A stretch of DNA of 64,000 nucleotides from Prauserella salsuginis (GTDB taxonomy: Bacteria; Actinomycetota; Actinomycetes; Mycobacteriales; Pseudonocardiaceae): assembly GCF_024648885.1 (NCBI RefSeq), contig NZ_JANBBF010000009.1, forward strand, positions 186,001 to 250,000. Direction: 5' to 3'. Position numbers and translations under genes: made by a program. Under the pieces are notes generated by a model that was not told the DNA's origin, made no database searches, and worked only from the letters and a program-made list of their open reading frames with translations. This document shows, piece by piece, positions 57,375-64,000 of the stretch (position 1 is its first letter; each line of letters starts with the position of its first letter).

Positions 57375-57917
57375 TCACCTCCGGTCGTCGGCGCCCAGCT
57401 TCCACGATTCGCGCACGTGACAATTGTCGTTCTCCCACCACTGCAGGTCGATCCGGTCGACACGGAGAACCACCGGCAGCGTGGCGGCCAACTCGGCGGC
57501 GACGGTCTCCTGCGTGATGCCGTCGGCGACGCGGTCGAGCGTCACGTGTGGCACCACCTCGCCGAACCGGCCGCCGTACGGCGGGCACCGCGGGAACGCG
57601 GCCGCCAGGCTGCGGGTCAGTGTGCGCAGCGGCAGGTCAGGGTCGCAGCGCAGGTGGATGAGCCCGTCGGGGAAGGTTTCGATCCGCCCGAGCACCGTGT
57701 CGAACCCGGGGGTCTGCGCGGCGATGCGAGCGACGACGTCGAGGTCGGACGGTGTGGGATCGGCCAGCCACGGCGCGAGCAGCGTGATGTGGGCGTGCCC
57801 GAACGCCGGGTCCGCCGAGACGAACGACGCGTCGTAATGGGCGGTGCGGGCGCGGACGTAGCCGTCGAGCCGGTCGACACGGACGGCCAGTACCGAATGC
57901 CCGGGCGAGCGGGTCAC
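57375..57917 (-). CDS. 2'-5' RNA ligase-fold (2H phosphoesterase) protein
   Basis: 180 residues, GTG start overlapping the PopT-like gene (GTGA). Both catalytic HxT motifs are present: HITLLAPW (about residue 42) and HVTLDR (about residue 123). The family acts on 2',3'-cyclic or 2'-5' linked nucleotides. The bacterial role is often unclear. Confidence 0.87.
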   Translation of the reverse strand: MTRSPGHSVLAVRVDRLDGYVRARTAHYDASFVSADPAFGHAHITLLAPWLADPTPSDLDVVARIAAQTPGFDTVLGRIETFPDGLIHLRCDPDLPLRTLTRSLAAAFPRCPPYGGRFGEVVPHVTLDRVADGITQETVAAELAATLPVVLRVDRIDLQWWENDNCHVRESWKLGADDRR

Positions 57918-58888
57918 GTCGCCGGGGAGGTCTCCTGCTTACGCGTCATGCGTGCCTCGACCACCATCACGGCCACGACCACGCCGAAACCGACGAGCCC
58001 CAGCGTGATCGCCATGCCCAGGTGGTCGCCGGGGGCGAGCAGGCCGCGGTCCTCGGTCTGCCACGGCCACAGTGCGCGGAGGCTGCCCGCCATGAGGCCG
58101 GTCAGCACGACCAGCGTGATGCGCTTGCGGTGTTCGAGCAGCCACTGCAGCCCCTTGACGATCGACCCGAGGCCGATGACGGCACCGAGGGCGAACAGGC
58201 CGAGGTAGGCGAGGTCGCGGTCGTTCACCGCGCTGAGCGTCGGCTGGTAGAGGCCGATCGTGAGCAGCAGGAACGACCCGGACAGGCCGGGCAGCACGAG
58301 TGCGCAGATCGCCACCGCCGCCGACAGGATGATCACCGGCGCCGTGGCTTCGAGGTCGCCGGGCGGCAGGCTGACGAGGACGTACACGACGACGGCCGTG
58401 ACCAGCGCCGCCAGCCCGTCCTTCCAGGTCCACGGCGCATGGCCGCCGGAGGAGTCCTTCGCCGGTGCGGTCTTCGACATCGAGTACGGCACCCACAGCG
58501 AGGCGAGCACCATGCCGAAGAACAGGGCGCGCGTCTGGACCGGGTGCTCCTCGACCCACACCTCCATCAGGCTCGCCATGATCAGCAGCGCGGCGAACAT
58601 GCCTGCCAGCAGCGGGATGATCGTCCGCCAGACGACCGAACGGAACTCCTCGGACGCCCGGCCCATGCCCTTGCCGCGGGGCAGGTCGGTCACCGTGCGC
58701 GCCACGCCGGAGATGAGGTGTCCCGCCGAGGTGATCGCGGTGTCGTACACCTTCGTGACGAGCGCGACCGTCCCGCCGCTGACGCCGGGGACGGTCTCGG
58801 CGGTGCCGATCAGCGCGCCGCGCACCACATCGATGCCGTAGCTGGTCCACGCCGGGGCCTTACCCGCGCGCTGCGGCGATGTCGTCAC
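57914..58888 (-). CDS. DUF368 family membrane protein (PopT-type undecaprenyl-phosphate translocase)
   Basis: 324 residues from GTG at 58888 with AAGGAG upstream; the longer open frame upstream is translated repeat DNA. About nine membrane segments. The hallmark is VRGALIGTAETVPGVSGGTVALV, repeated in part as ALVLPGLSGSFLLLTIGLY, the two re-entrant PGxSG loops of the family. DUF368 proteins flip undecaprenyl phosphate back across the membrane for cell-wall synthesis (established for PopT). It is the first gene of an overlapping set with the RNA-ligase-like and AraC genes. Confidence 0.88.
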   Translation of the reverse strand: MTTSPQRAGKAPAWTSYGIDVVRGALIGTAETVPGVSGGTVALVTKVYDTAITSAGHLISGVARTVTDLPRGKGMGRASEEFRSVVWRTIIPLLAGMFAALLIMASLMEVWVEEHPVQTRALFFGMVLASLWVPYSMSKTAPAKDSSGGHAPWTWKDGLAALVTAVVVYVLVSLPPGDLEATAPVIILSAAVAICALVLPGLSGSFLLLTIGLYQPTLSAVNDRDLAYLGLFALGAVIGLGSIVKGLQWLLEHRKRITLVVLTGLMAGSLRALWPWQTEDRGLLAPGDHLGMAITLGLVGFGVVVAVMVVEARMTRKQETSPAT

Positions 58889-59392
58889 GCTCTCTCCTTC
58901 GTCAGGGCCGGCTCCTCCGCGGGGGCCGACGCTGTGCTGGGGCCGGCTCCGTGCCTGCGGTTGCTTCCATGTTGGCAGGCGCCGAGTTGCGGGCCGCCGG
59001 AGGTCCTCACCCGGCATGCGGACACGGCTGGACACGGGCCGGGGCCGCCGCGCGTCCTGCGCCCGCCCGTCGCCCGGCCGCCACCCCGCAACGCCGCACT
59101 GGCGCGCGCCTGCGCCCTCTCGCGTGTCCTGCACTCGGCACCGCGTGTTCTGCACTCGGCACCGCGTGTCCTGCGCCCGGCACCGCGTGTTCTGCACTCG
59201 GCATCACGCCCGTCCCAACGCCGTGTTCGCCGCGTTGACGTGCGCCTGCGCCCTCTTGCGTGTCCTGCGTCCGCCCGTCGCTGTCGCTCAGCCACCCCGA
59301 TGGCGCGCTGTCGCGCGGCCGCCCTCGCGTGCGTGTTCTGCGCGGTGCGCTGGCAATGGGTCAGAGTCCAGGTGCGTCAGGGTCCAGGTGGG
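58889..59392. other. 504-base intergenic region with repeats
   Basis: No credible gene. It carries the third locus of the 21-bp repeats at 59122-59205, further degenerate copies (GCGTGTCCTGCGTCC near 59259, GCGTGTTCTGCGCGG near 59330), and probably the promoter of the PopT-like gene. Confidence 0.6.
59122..59205. repeat. 21-bp tandem repeats, locus 3
   Basis: Four type A copies start at 59122, 59143, 59164 and 59185, each GCGTGTYCTGCRYYCGGCAC followed by C. Spacing is exactly 21 bases. Confidence 0.88.
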
Positions 59393-59902
59393 TCAGCGGC
59401 CTGCGCGGATGTCGGCGAGGGTGCGGTCGCCGCGGCGGAAGAAGTCGGCGACCTCGGCGTCACGCAGCGGGATGAAGGCGAGTACGAGCAGCATGTTCCC
59501 CGGCAGCAGCAGCCACGCGGTCTGCGTCAGCGCGACGACCCACATCACGGCGCTCACCGGCGTGGCGATGAGTAGCACGGTGCGCGCCCACCGCTTCGGC
59601 TCAGCCAGCACCAGCGAAGCGGGCACCACGAACGCGAACTGCAGCGATGTGACCACCAGCAACGTCCACAGCACCCGGTCGGTCGTCGGCACCGTGGCCG
59701 CCATGGCCAGCAGTACCGACAGCGTGCTGCTCAGGAACGTGAGCCACCGGATGCGGCCCACCTTGCGACGGATGCGCTCGTCGGGTGATTCGGATTCGAC
59801 GGCGTCGATCCCCGTTCCGGCCGCGGCGACCTCGGCGGGCTCGGCGTCGACGCCGCCGGTGTCGTCGGTCTGCTCGTTCGGCTCGGTCGCCACCACGTTC
59901 AC
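59393..59902 (-). CDS. Four-helix membrane protein of unknown function
   Basis: 169 residues from GTG at 59902; GTG at 59896 has better spacing to GAGGGA. An acidic disordered first 45 residues is followed by hydrophobic segments (LTFLSSTLSVLLAMAATVP, VLWTLLVVTSLQFAFVVPASLVL, VLLIATPVSAVMWVVALTQTAWLLLPGNMLLVLAFI) and a charged C-terminus. The family is not recognised. Confidence 0.72.
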   Translation of the reverse strand: MNVVATEPNEQTDDTGGVDAEPAEVAAAGTGIDAVESESPDERIRRKVGRIRWLTFLSSTLSVLLAMAATVPTTDRVLWTLLVVTSLQFAFVVPASLVLAEPKRWARTVLLIATPVSAVMWVVALTQTAWLLLPGNMLLVLAFIPLRDAEVADFFRRGDRTLADIRAGR

Positions 59903-60050
59903 TCCCTCAGCTCGCCGCTGTCACCTCCATCATCGACCATCCGGCCGGCCGGTGACTTGCCCGGGAGGCAAGGTGTGCGTGGTGGCACGTCCGGTGGCCC
60001 CGAGCCCCCTCGTCCCGGGGCCACCGGAGGTCCTCAGCTCGGGTAGGTAC

Positions 60051-61886
60051 TCAGCTCAGGTGGTGCACCTCGGCGAGTTCGTGAACGGACGTCGGGATGC
60101 CGACGTGCCGCGCCTTGAGCTGCAACGCCAGGTACAGCGAGTAGTGGCGGGACTGGTGCAGGTTGCCGCCGTGGAACCACAGCCCCTCCTGCCGCGTGGG
60201 CTTCCACATGTTGCGCTCCTCGCCCTCCCACGGGCCGGGGTCCTTGGCGGTGTCCGAGCCGAGGCCCCACACCTTGCCGACCTTGTCGGCGATCTCCTGG
60301 CCCATCAGGTCGGCGGCCCAGCCGTTCATCGACCCGTAGCCCGTGGCGTACACGACGAGGTCGGCCGGCAGCTCCGTGCCGTCGGCTAGTACGACGGAGT
60401 CCTCGGTGAGCCGTTCGATCTGCCCGTGGGCGAGTTTTACGTCGCCGCCCGCGACGAGGTCCGCCGCGCCGACGTCGATGTAGTAGCCCGAGCCGCGCCG
60501 CAGGTACTTCAGGAACAGGCCGGACTCGTCCTCGCCGAAGTCGAGCCAGAACCCGGCGCGTTCGAGCCGCTCGTAGAACTCGGCGTCCCGTTCCTTCATC
60601 TTTTCGTACAGCGGGATCTGGAACTGGTGCATGATCCGGTACGGCAGCGACGCGAAGATCATGTCGGCCTTCTCGGTGGTCATGCCCGCGGCGAGTGCCC
60701 GTTCCGAGTACAGATCGCCCATGCCGATGTCCATGAGGCTTTCGCTCTTGACGATGTGTGTCGACGAGCGCTGCACCATCGTCACGTCGGCGCCGTGTTC
60801 CCACAGCGCGCCGCAGATGTCGAACGCGGAGTTGTTGCTGCCGATCACGACGACGCGTTTGCCCGTGTAGGCGTCCGGTCCGGGGTGCTGGGAGGAGTGG
60901 TGCTGCTCGCCGCGGAAGACGTCCTGGCCCGGCAGCTGCGGCACGTTCGGTTTGCCGGACATGCCGGTGGCCAGCACGACCTGTTTCGGGTGCAGCGTCA
61001 TTCGCTCACCGTCGCGCTCGACCTCGACGGTCCACTCCTGCGTGGCTGCGTCGTAGTTCGCCGAGGTGGCCGTGGTGGACCCCCAGTACGGCACCTCCAT
61101 GATCTTGACGTACGACTCGAGCCAGTCGGCGATCTTGTCCTTAGGGGCGAACACCGGCCAGTTGTCCGGGAACTTCAGGTAGGGCAGGTGGTCGTACCAG
61201 ACCGGGTCGTGCAGGCACAGCGACTTGTATCGGCCGCGCCACTGGTCGCCGGGCCGTGGATGGTTGTCGATCACCAGGGCGGGCACGTCGAGTTGCCGCA
61301 GTCGCGCGCCGAGCGCGATGCCGCCCTGACCGCCGCCGATCACGAGCACGTAGGGCTGGACGGTGGTGCCGAGCTCGGCTTCCTCCTGGGCCCGCTTCTC
61401 GGCCCACGTCTTGCGCTCGGGGTTGATGCCGTGTTCGGCGCCCATCGGCCGGTGCGTGCCGCGCGGCTCCTCGTGGCCCTTGAGTTCGTACAGCGTGGTC
61501 AGCAGCGTCCACGCCTTGGTCTCGTGGTCCTCCTCCACGAGACGGGCGAGGCCACGTCCCCGTCCGACGGCGGTCTCGAAGGTGAACCACGCCGTGATCA
61601 CACCGTCGGCCTCTTCCGGCGTTTCTTCGAGAGCGAAGTTCGCGGGGTCAACCTCGCCGAGGGCGGCGTCGAGCCGTTGCGCCACCCCGTCGGGGTTCTC
61701 CGTGGTGGCGATGTTCCAGGTGAACGCGACGAGGTCGCGCCAATAGCTGGTCGCCGCGAACATGCTGGCCGCGCGGGGGATGTCGCGCGCGGCCAGCGCG
61801 TCGGCGAAACCGGTCAGCCAGTTCTCGGCCTTGCGCTGCGGGCTCGGCAGCGAGTCGGTCTGCGGAGAACCGAGGGTCTGCGTCAT
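60051..61886 (-). CDS. FAD-dependent flavin monooxygenase (FMO/YUCCA-type) with SnoaL-like N-terminus
   Basis: 611 residues from ATG at 61886 with GGGAGGG upstream. The first about 130 residues resemble an NTF2/SnoaL-like domain (WLTGFADALAARDIPRAASMFAATSYWRDLVAFTW). Then the FAD motif VLVIGGGQGGIALGARL (about 180), an ATG motif (VVLATGMSG) and the NADP motif RVVVIGSNNSAFDICGAL (about 345), with VVYATGY near the end. It oxygenates small molecules with NADPH and O2; the substrate is unknown. Divergent from the GAF regulator, which is a likely controller. Confidence 0.88.
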   Translation of the reverse strand: MTQTLGSPQTDSLPSPQRKAENWLTGFADALAARDIPRAASMFAATSYWRDLVAFTWNIATTENPDGVAQRLDAALGEVDPANFALEETPEEADGVITAWFTFETAVGRGRGLARLVEEDHETKAWTLLTTLYELKGHEEPRGTHRPMGAEHGINPERKTWAEKRAQEEAELGTTVQPYVLVIGGGQGGIALGARLRQLDVPALVIDNHPRPGDQWRGRYKSLCLHDPVWYDHLPYLKFPDNWPVFAPKDKIADWLESYVKIMEVPYWGSTTATSANYDAATQEWTVEVERDGERMTLHPKQVVLATGMSGKPNVPQLPGQDVFRGEQHHSSQHPGPDAYTGKRVVVIGSNNSAFDICGALWEHGADVTMVQRSSTHIVKSESLMDIGMGDLYSERALAAGMTTEKADMIFASLPYRIMHQFQIPLYEKMKERDAEFYERLERAGFWLDFGEDESGLFLKYLRRGSGYYIDVGAADLVAGGDVKLAHGQIERLTEDSVVLADGTELPADLVVYATGYGSMNGWAADLMGQEIADKVGKVWGLGSDTAKDPGPWEGEERNMWKPTRQEGLWFHGGNLHQSRHYSLYLALQLKARHVGIPTSVHELAEVHHLS

Positions 61887-62026
61887 TGAAGGGCCCTCCC
61901 TTGCGGCCACGGGGTTCATCGTGTGATGTGGGATACACAGTCCGCGCCGAGTCGCCGATCGGCCAGCGTTGCGCTGCGTTGCACGCGCCGGCGGCCGGCG
62001 GGGAGGTGTCGTCGGGAGGTGCTGTC

Positions 62027-63217
62027 GTGGCCGGTGAGATGGCGTTGCCGGGGTTGCCGACCGATCTGTCCGAGCACGCACGTGTGATGCAGCGGGTGCA
62101 CGAGGCCGTGCTCGCCGGGTCGCGCCCTCCGGTCCGCCCGCGCGGGGTGGTGGAGCGGTCGTGGTCGCGGATGCTGGATCTCGGCCTGAACGTGTCAGGG
62201 TCGCCGCGTGCCGTGGTGCCGTTGGCCGAACTGGAGCTGCGGCGGCGCCGGTCGGGTCTGGAACCGGTGATCGGCGAGCTGCGGCAGCTGCTGGGCCGGG
62301 CCGCGGAGACGTCGCCGTTCCTGGTGGTGGTGACCGATGCCGACGGGGTGATCCTGTGGCGCGACGGCTCCGCTCGGGTGCGGGCCTACGCCGACGCCCT
62401 GGGGTTCGCCGAGGGGGCGCGGTGGACCGAGGCGACGGTGGGCACGAACGCGGTCGGCACGGCACTCGTTGAGGCGGCGCCGGTGCAGCTGCTGGCCGCG
62501 GAACACTTCGAGTCCGCGCAACACCCGTGGTACTGCTGCGCGGCGCCGGTGCATTCGCCGGTGACGGGGGAGCTGGCCGGAGTAGTGGACATCAGCGGCC
62601 CGGCGCTCACGTTGCATCCGGCGATCGGTGCACTCGTGGAGACGTCGGTGAGGTTGGCCGAGTCGGGACTGTGGCGGTTGCACGAACAGCGCCTCGAACG
62701 GCTGCGCCGCACGGCAGAACCCGTGCTCGGTGGGGTGGGAGAGCCGCTGCTGGTCGTCGACGACGAGGGCTGGGTGGCGGTGCGTTCCGGGATCGCGGCC
62801 GGTGCGCGGGTGGCCGTGCCGCGGGAGGGACTGCCGATGGCGGTCGCGGGTCTCGGGCTGTGTACCCCGGAACGGCTCGGTGAGGGCTGGCTGCTGCGGC
62901 CGCGCCGGGACCGGGCGCCGATGGTCGCCGAGCTGGACCTGGCGGGTGATCCGGTGGTGCGCGTGCACGGTGACGACGGGTCGTGGTCGGCGGGCCTGAC
63001 GAGGCGGCAGGCGCAGGTGCTGGCGTTGATCGCGCGCGCCGGTCCGGAGGGCGTGGATGCGGCCGCGCTCGGGCGTGGCCTGTTCGGCGACGACGGGCAC
63101 ACGGTGACGGCGCGCGCCGAGGTGTCACGGCTGCGACGGGTGATCGGCGACCTCGTGGCGCCCGCGCCGTACCGCCTGGCCGACGGGGTGAAGCTGACGG
63201 TCACGGGCGAGTACTGA
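62027..63217 (+). CDS. GAF-domain transcriptional regulator
   Basis: 396 residues from GTG at 62027 with GGGAGG upstream. AcoR-type N-terminus (RGVVERSWSRMLDLGLNVSG), a GAF domain (VVTDADGVILWRDGSARVR ... GARWTEATVGTNAVGTALVE, about 95-230) and a C-terminal winged-helix domain (LTRRQAQVLALIARAGPEGVDAAALGRGLFGDDGHTVTARAEVSRLRRVIG). There is no AAA+ domain, so it is not a sigma54 activator. Proteins of this layout control adjacent oxidoreductase genes; the divergent monooxygenase is the obvious target. Confidence 0.85.
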   Translation: MAGEMALPGLPTDLSEHARVMQRVHEAVLAGSRPPVRPRGVVERSWSRMLDLGLNVSGSPRAVVPLAELELRRRRSGLEPVIGELRQLLGRAAETSPFLVVVTDADGVILWRDGSARVRAYADALGFAEGARWTEATVGTNAVGTALVEAAPVQLLAAEHFESAQHPWYCCAAPVHSPVTGELAGVVDISGPALTLHPAIGALVETSVRLAESGLWRLHEQRLERLRRTAEPVLGGVGEPLLVVDDEGWVAVRSGIAAGARVAVPREGLPMAVAGLGLCTPERLGEGWLLRPRRDRAPMVAELDLAGDPVVRVHGDDGSWSAGLTRRQAQVLALIARAGPEGVDAAALGRGLFGDDGHTVTARAEVSRLRRVIGDLVAPAPYRLADGVKLTVTGEY

Positions 63218-63261
63218 GTGGCGCCCGAGTGCCCCCCGGAGCGCCCCGGAGTGGCGCCGGA

Positions 63262-63330
63262 GTGCCCCCAAGAGCACCTTCGGGGCGTTCAACGCAGCCA
63301 CGTGTCAGCGTGTCCTTGAGGGATGGTGAC
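63262..63330. repeat. Degenerate copy of the GCCCCCAAGG inverted-repeat element
   Basis: TGCCCCCAAGAGCACCTT followed by GGGCGTTCAACGC corresponds to the left arm and loop of the element at 34570. The right arm is only faintly preserved (GTCCTTGAGGG). The rest of 63218-63491 shows no gene. Confidence 0.5.
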
Positions 63331-63491
63331 CGGGCCGGCGGGCGGGGAGCACCGAATCCTCCCTTGATCATGGGGCAGCCGTGATGTGCCGGTTCTTCGC
63401 CAGAATCCGCCGCGGTGCGGTATCGGTCGTCGTCCGGACCGACCGTTGCGGACCCGGCGTGCCTGCTGACTAGCGAGCGGTTCGCGCGGGC

Positions 63492-64000
63492 TCAGCCGAG
63501 TGGGCGGCGGCCCAGGAGTGCGACGAGGCGGTCGATCGGTGGCGCGTCGTCGGGATGTGGCTGCGGCGGGGCGAACGGCCCGTCCTCACTGGCTTCCATG
63601 CTCGCAAGCTGGTCGCGGGTGAAGGCGAGGGCACGTTCGACGATGTCGTCGGGGTAGTCGACGCGCTGACTCGTCGCGGTGGCGAGATCCCAGCCGTGCA
63701 CGAGGTCCTCGACGGTCCGGAGCTGTACCGCGGCGATGCCGGGAATGGCGCCGACGGGGGCCTCGATGACCTGTTCCAGCGCGCCCGGCCTGCGGAAGGC
63801 GGTGACGATGTCGGTGGCGTGCCGGCGGTACGAGCCCGCGGGGTCGTCGCCGAGTGCGTCGGCGTAGTCGGGGTCGAGCGGGTAGCCGGGTTTGCCGGCC
63901 AGCAGCCCGGCGAACAGCTTGTTGCCGAGGGCGAGGTGGTTCGTCACGTCGCGTACCGACCACAAGCTGCACGGTGTCGCGGCCTGCCACTGGTCGTCGC
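63492..64000 (-). CDS. TIGR03086/maleylpyruvate-isomerase-type metal-binding protein (partial, cut by window end)
   Basis: The frame stays open to the window edge, reading WQAATPCSLWSVRDVTNHLALGNKLFAGLLAG, the usual start region of TIGR03086/DinB-like mycothiol-dependent proteins, so the true start is beyond 64000. Later motifs (LRTVEDLVHGWDLATATSQRVD) carry the conserved His and Asp of the metal site. It is probably a mycothiol-dependent transferase or isomerase-like protein; the substrate is unknown. Confidence 0.8.
   Translation of the reverse strand, partial: DDQWQAATPCSLWSVRDVTNHLALGNKLFAGLLAGKPGYPLDPDYADALGDDPAGSYRRHATDIVTAFRRPGALEQVIEAPVGAIPGIAAVQLRTVEDLVHGWDLATATSQRVDYPDDIVERALAFTRDQLASMEASEDGPFAPPQPHPDDAPPIDRLVALLGRRPLG

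Noticed and set aside
57914-59197. Extended N-terminus of the DUF368 protein
   Set aside because: The first about 100 residues translate the 21-bp repeats (TRCRVQ units); GTG at 58888 with AAGGAG is the real start.
59122-59205. CRISPR-like array
   Set aside because: Repeats are contiguous 21-base units with no unique spacers and no cas genes.

Overview
The window is a contiguous stretch of high-GC actinobacterial chromosome centred on the replication origin. The gene order trxA-cwlM-...-parB-parA-rsmG ... jag-yidC-yidD-rnpA-rpmH / dnaA-oriC-dnaN-gnd-recF-dciA-gyrB-gyrA-DUF3566-tRNA-Ile is the standard actinobacterial origin neighbourhood. GTG starts, Shine-Dalgarno spacing and accessory content (rifampin phosphotransferase with a rifamycin-associated element, a Pls/PosA-type NRPS, DLW-39, CwlM) suggest a Pseudonocardiaceae member, possibly Saccharomonospora-like. 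The genus is inferred from memory and was not tested.

1-13.2 kb: thioredoxin, cytoplasmic CwlM-like protein, a frameshifted hypothetical gene, a small DnaA-box cluster, a GNAT protein, an aminotransferase and a D-Ala-D-Ala ligase-like gene. A strong hairpin then separates these from leftward parB-parA and rsmG. Five parS or parS-like sites lie between parA and jag, two of them in or beside a 1.4 kb spacer with no convincing gene. The leftward rpmH-rnpA-yidD-yidC-jag operon follows.

13.2-28 kb: dnaA (with a very long disordered linker), a 1.7 kb dnaA-dnaN region holding 21-bp tandem repeats, the oriC box cluster and an AT-rich stretch, then dnaN, gnd, recF, dciA (with three DnaA boxes inside its 5' end), gyrB, gyrA, a DUF3566 membrane protein and tRNA-Ile(GAT).

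28-36.5 kb: an accessory block between tRNA-Ile and tRNA-Ala. It holds an Imm5-like protein, a methyltransferase, an SDR, an XRE/MmyB-type regulator with a clear palindromic operator, a hydrolase pair, a truncated DUF1023-type hydrolase with a lipoprotein-like partner, an AhpD-like/Rrf2 pair with matching operators, CsbD and DLW-39.

36.5-39.8 kb: a 3.3 kb element bounded by 59-bp direct repeats of the tRNA-Ala(TGC) 3' part. It carries a HAD gene fragment and a three-gene cassette: small EspC/WXG-like protein, large alpha/beta hydrolase, lipoprotein. A related cassette lies at 42.7-45.2 kb, and a version stripped of its export segments lies at 33.1-34.6 kb. These three related cassettes are the most interesting system here. 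They resemble in layout a type VII-secreted lipase with a helical partner and a lipoprotein immunity protein.

45-64 kb: metabolic and specialised genes. These are a methyltransferase, the Pls-type NRPS overlapping an M1 metallopeptidase, rifampin phosphotransferase, an ArsR-SRPBCC-VOC operon, an alpha-toroid protein, an AraC regulator / 2'-5' RNA ligase / DUF368 (PopT-like) overlapping set, a membrane protein, a flavin monooxygenase divergent from a GAF-domain regulator, and a TIGR03086-type gene cut by the window end. No rRNA, CRISPR array, integrase or intact insertion sequence was seen.
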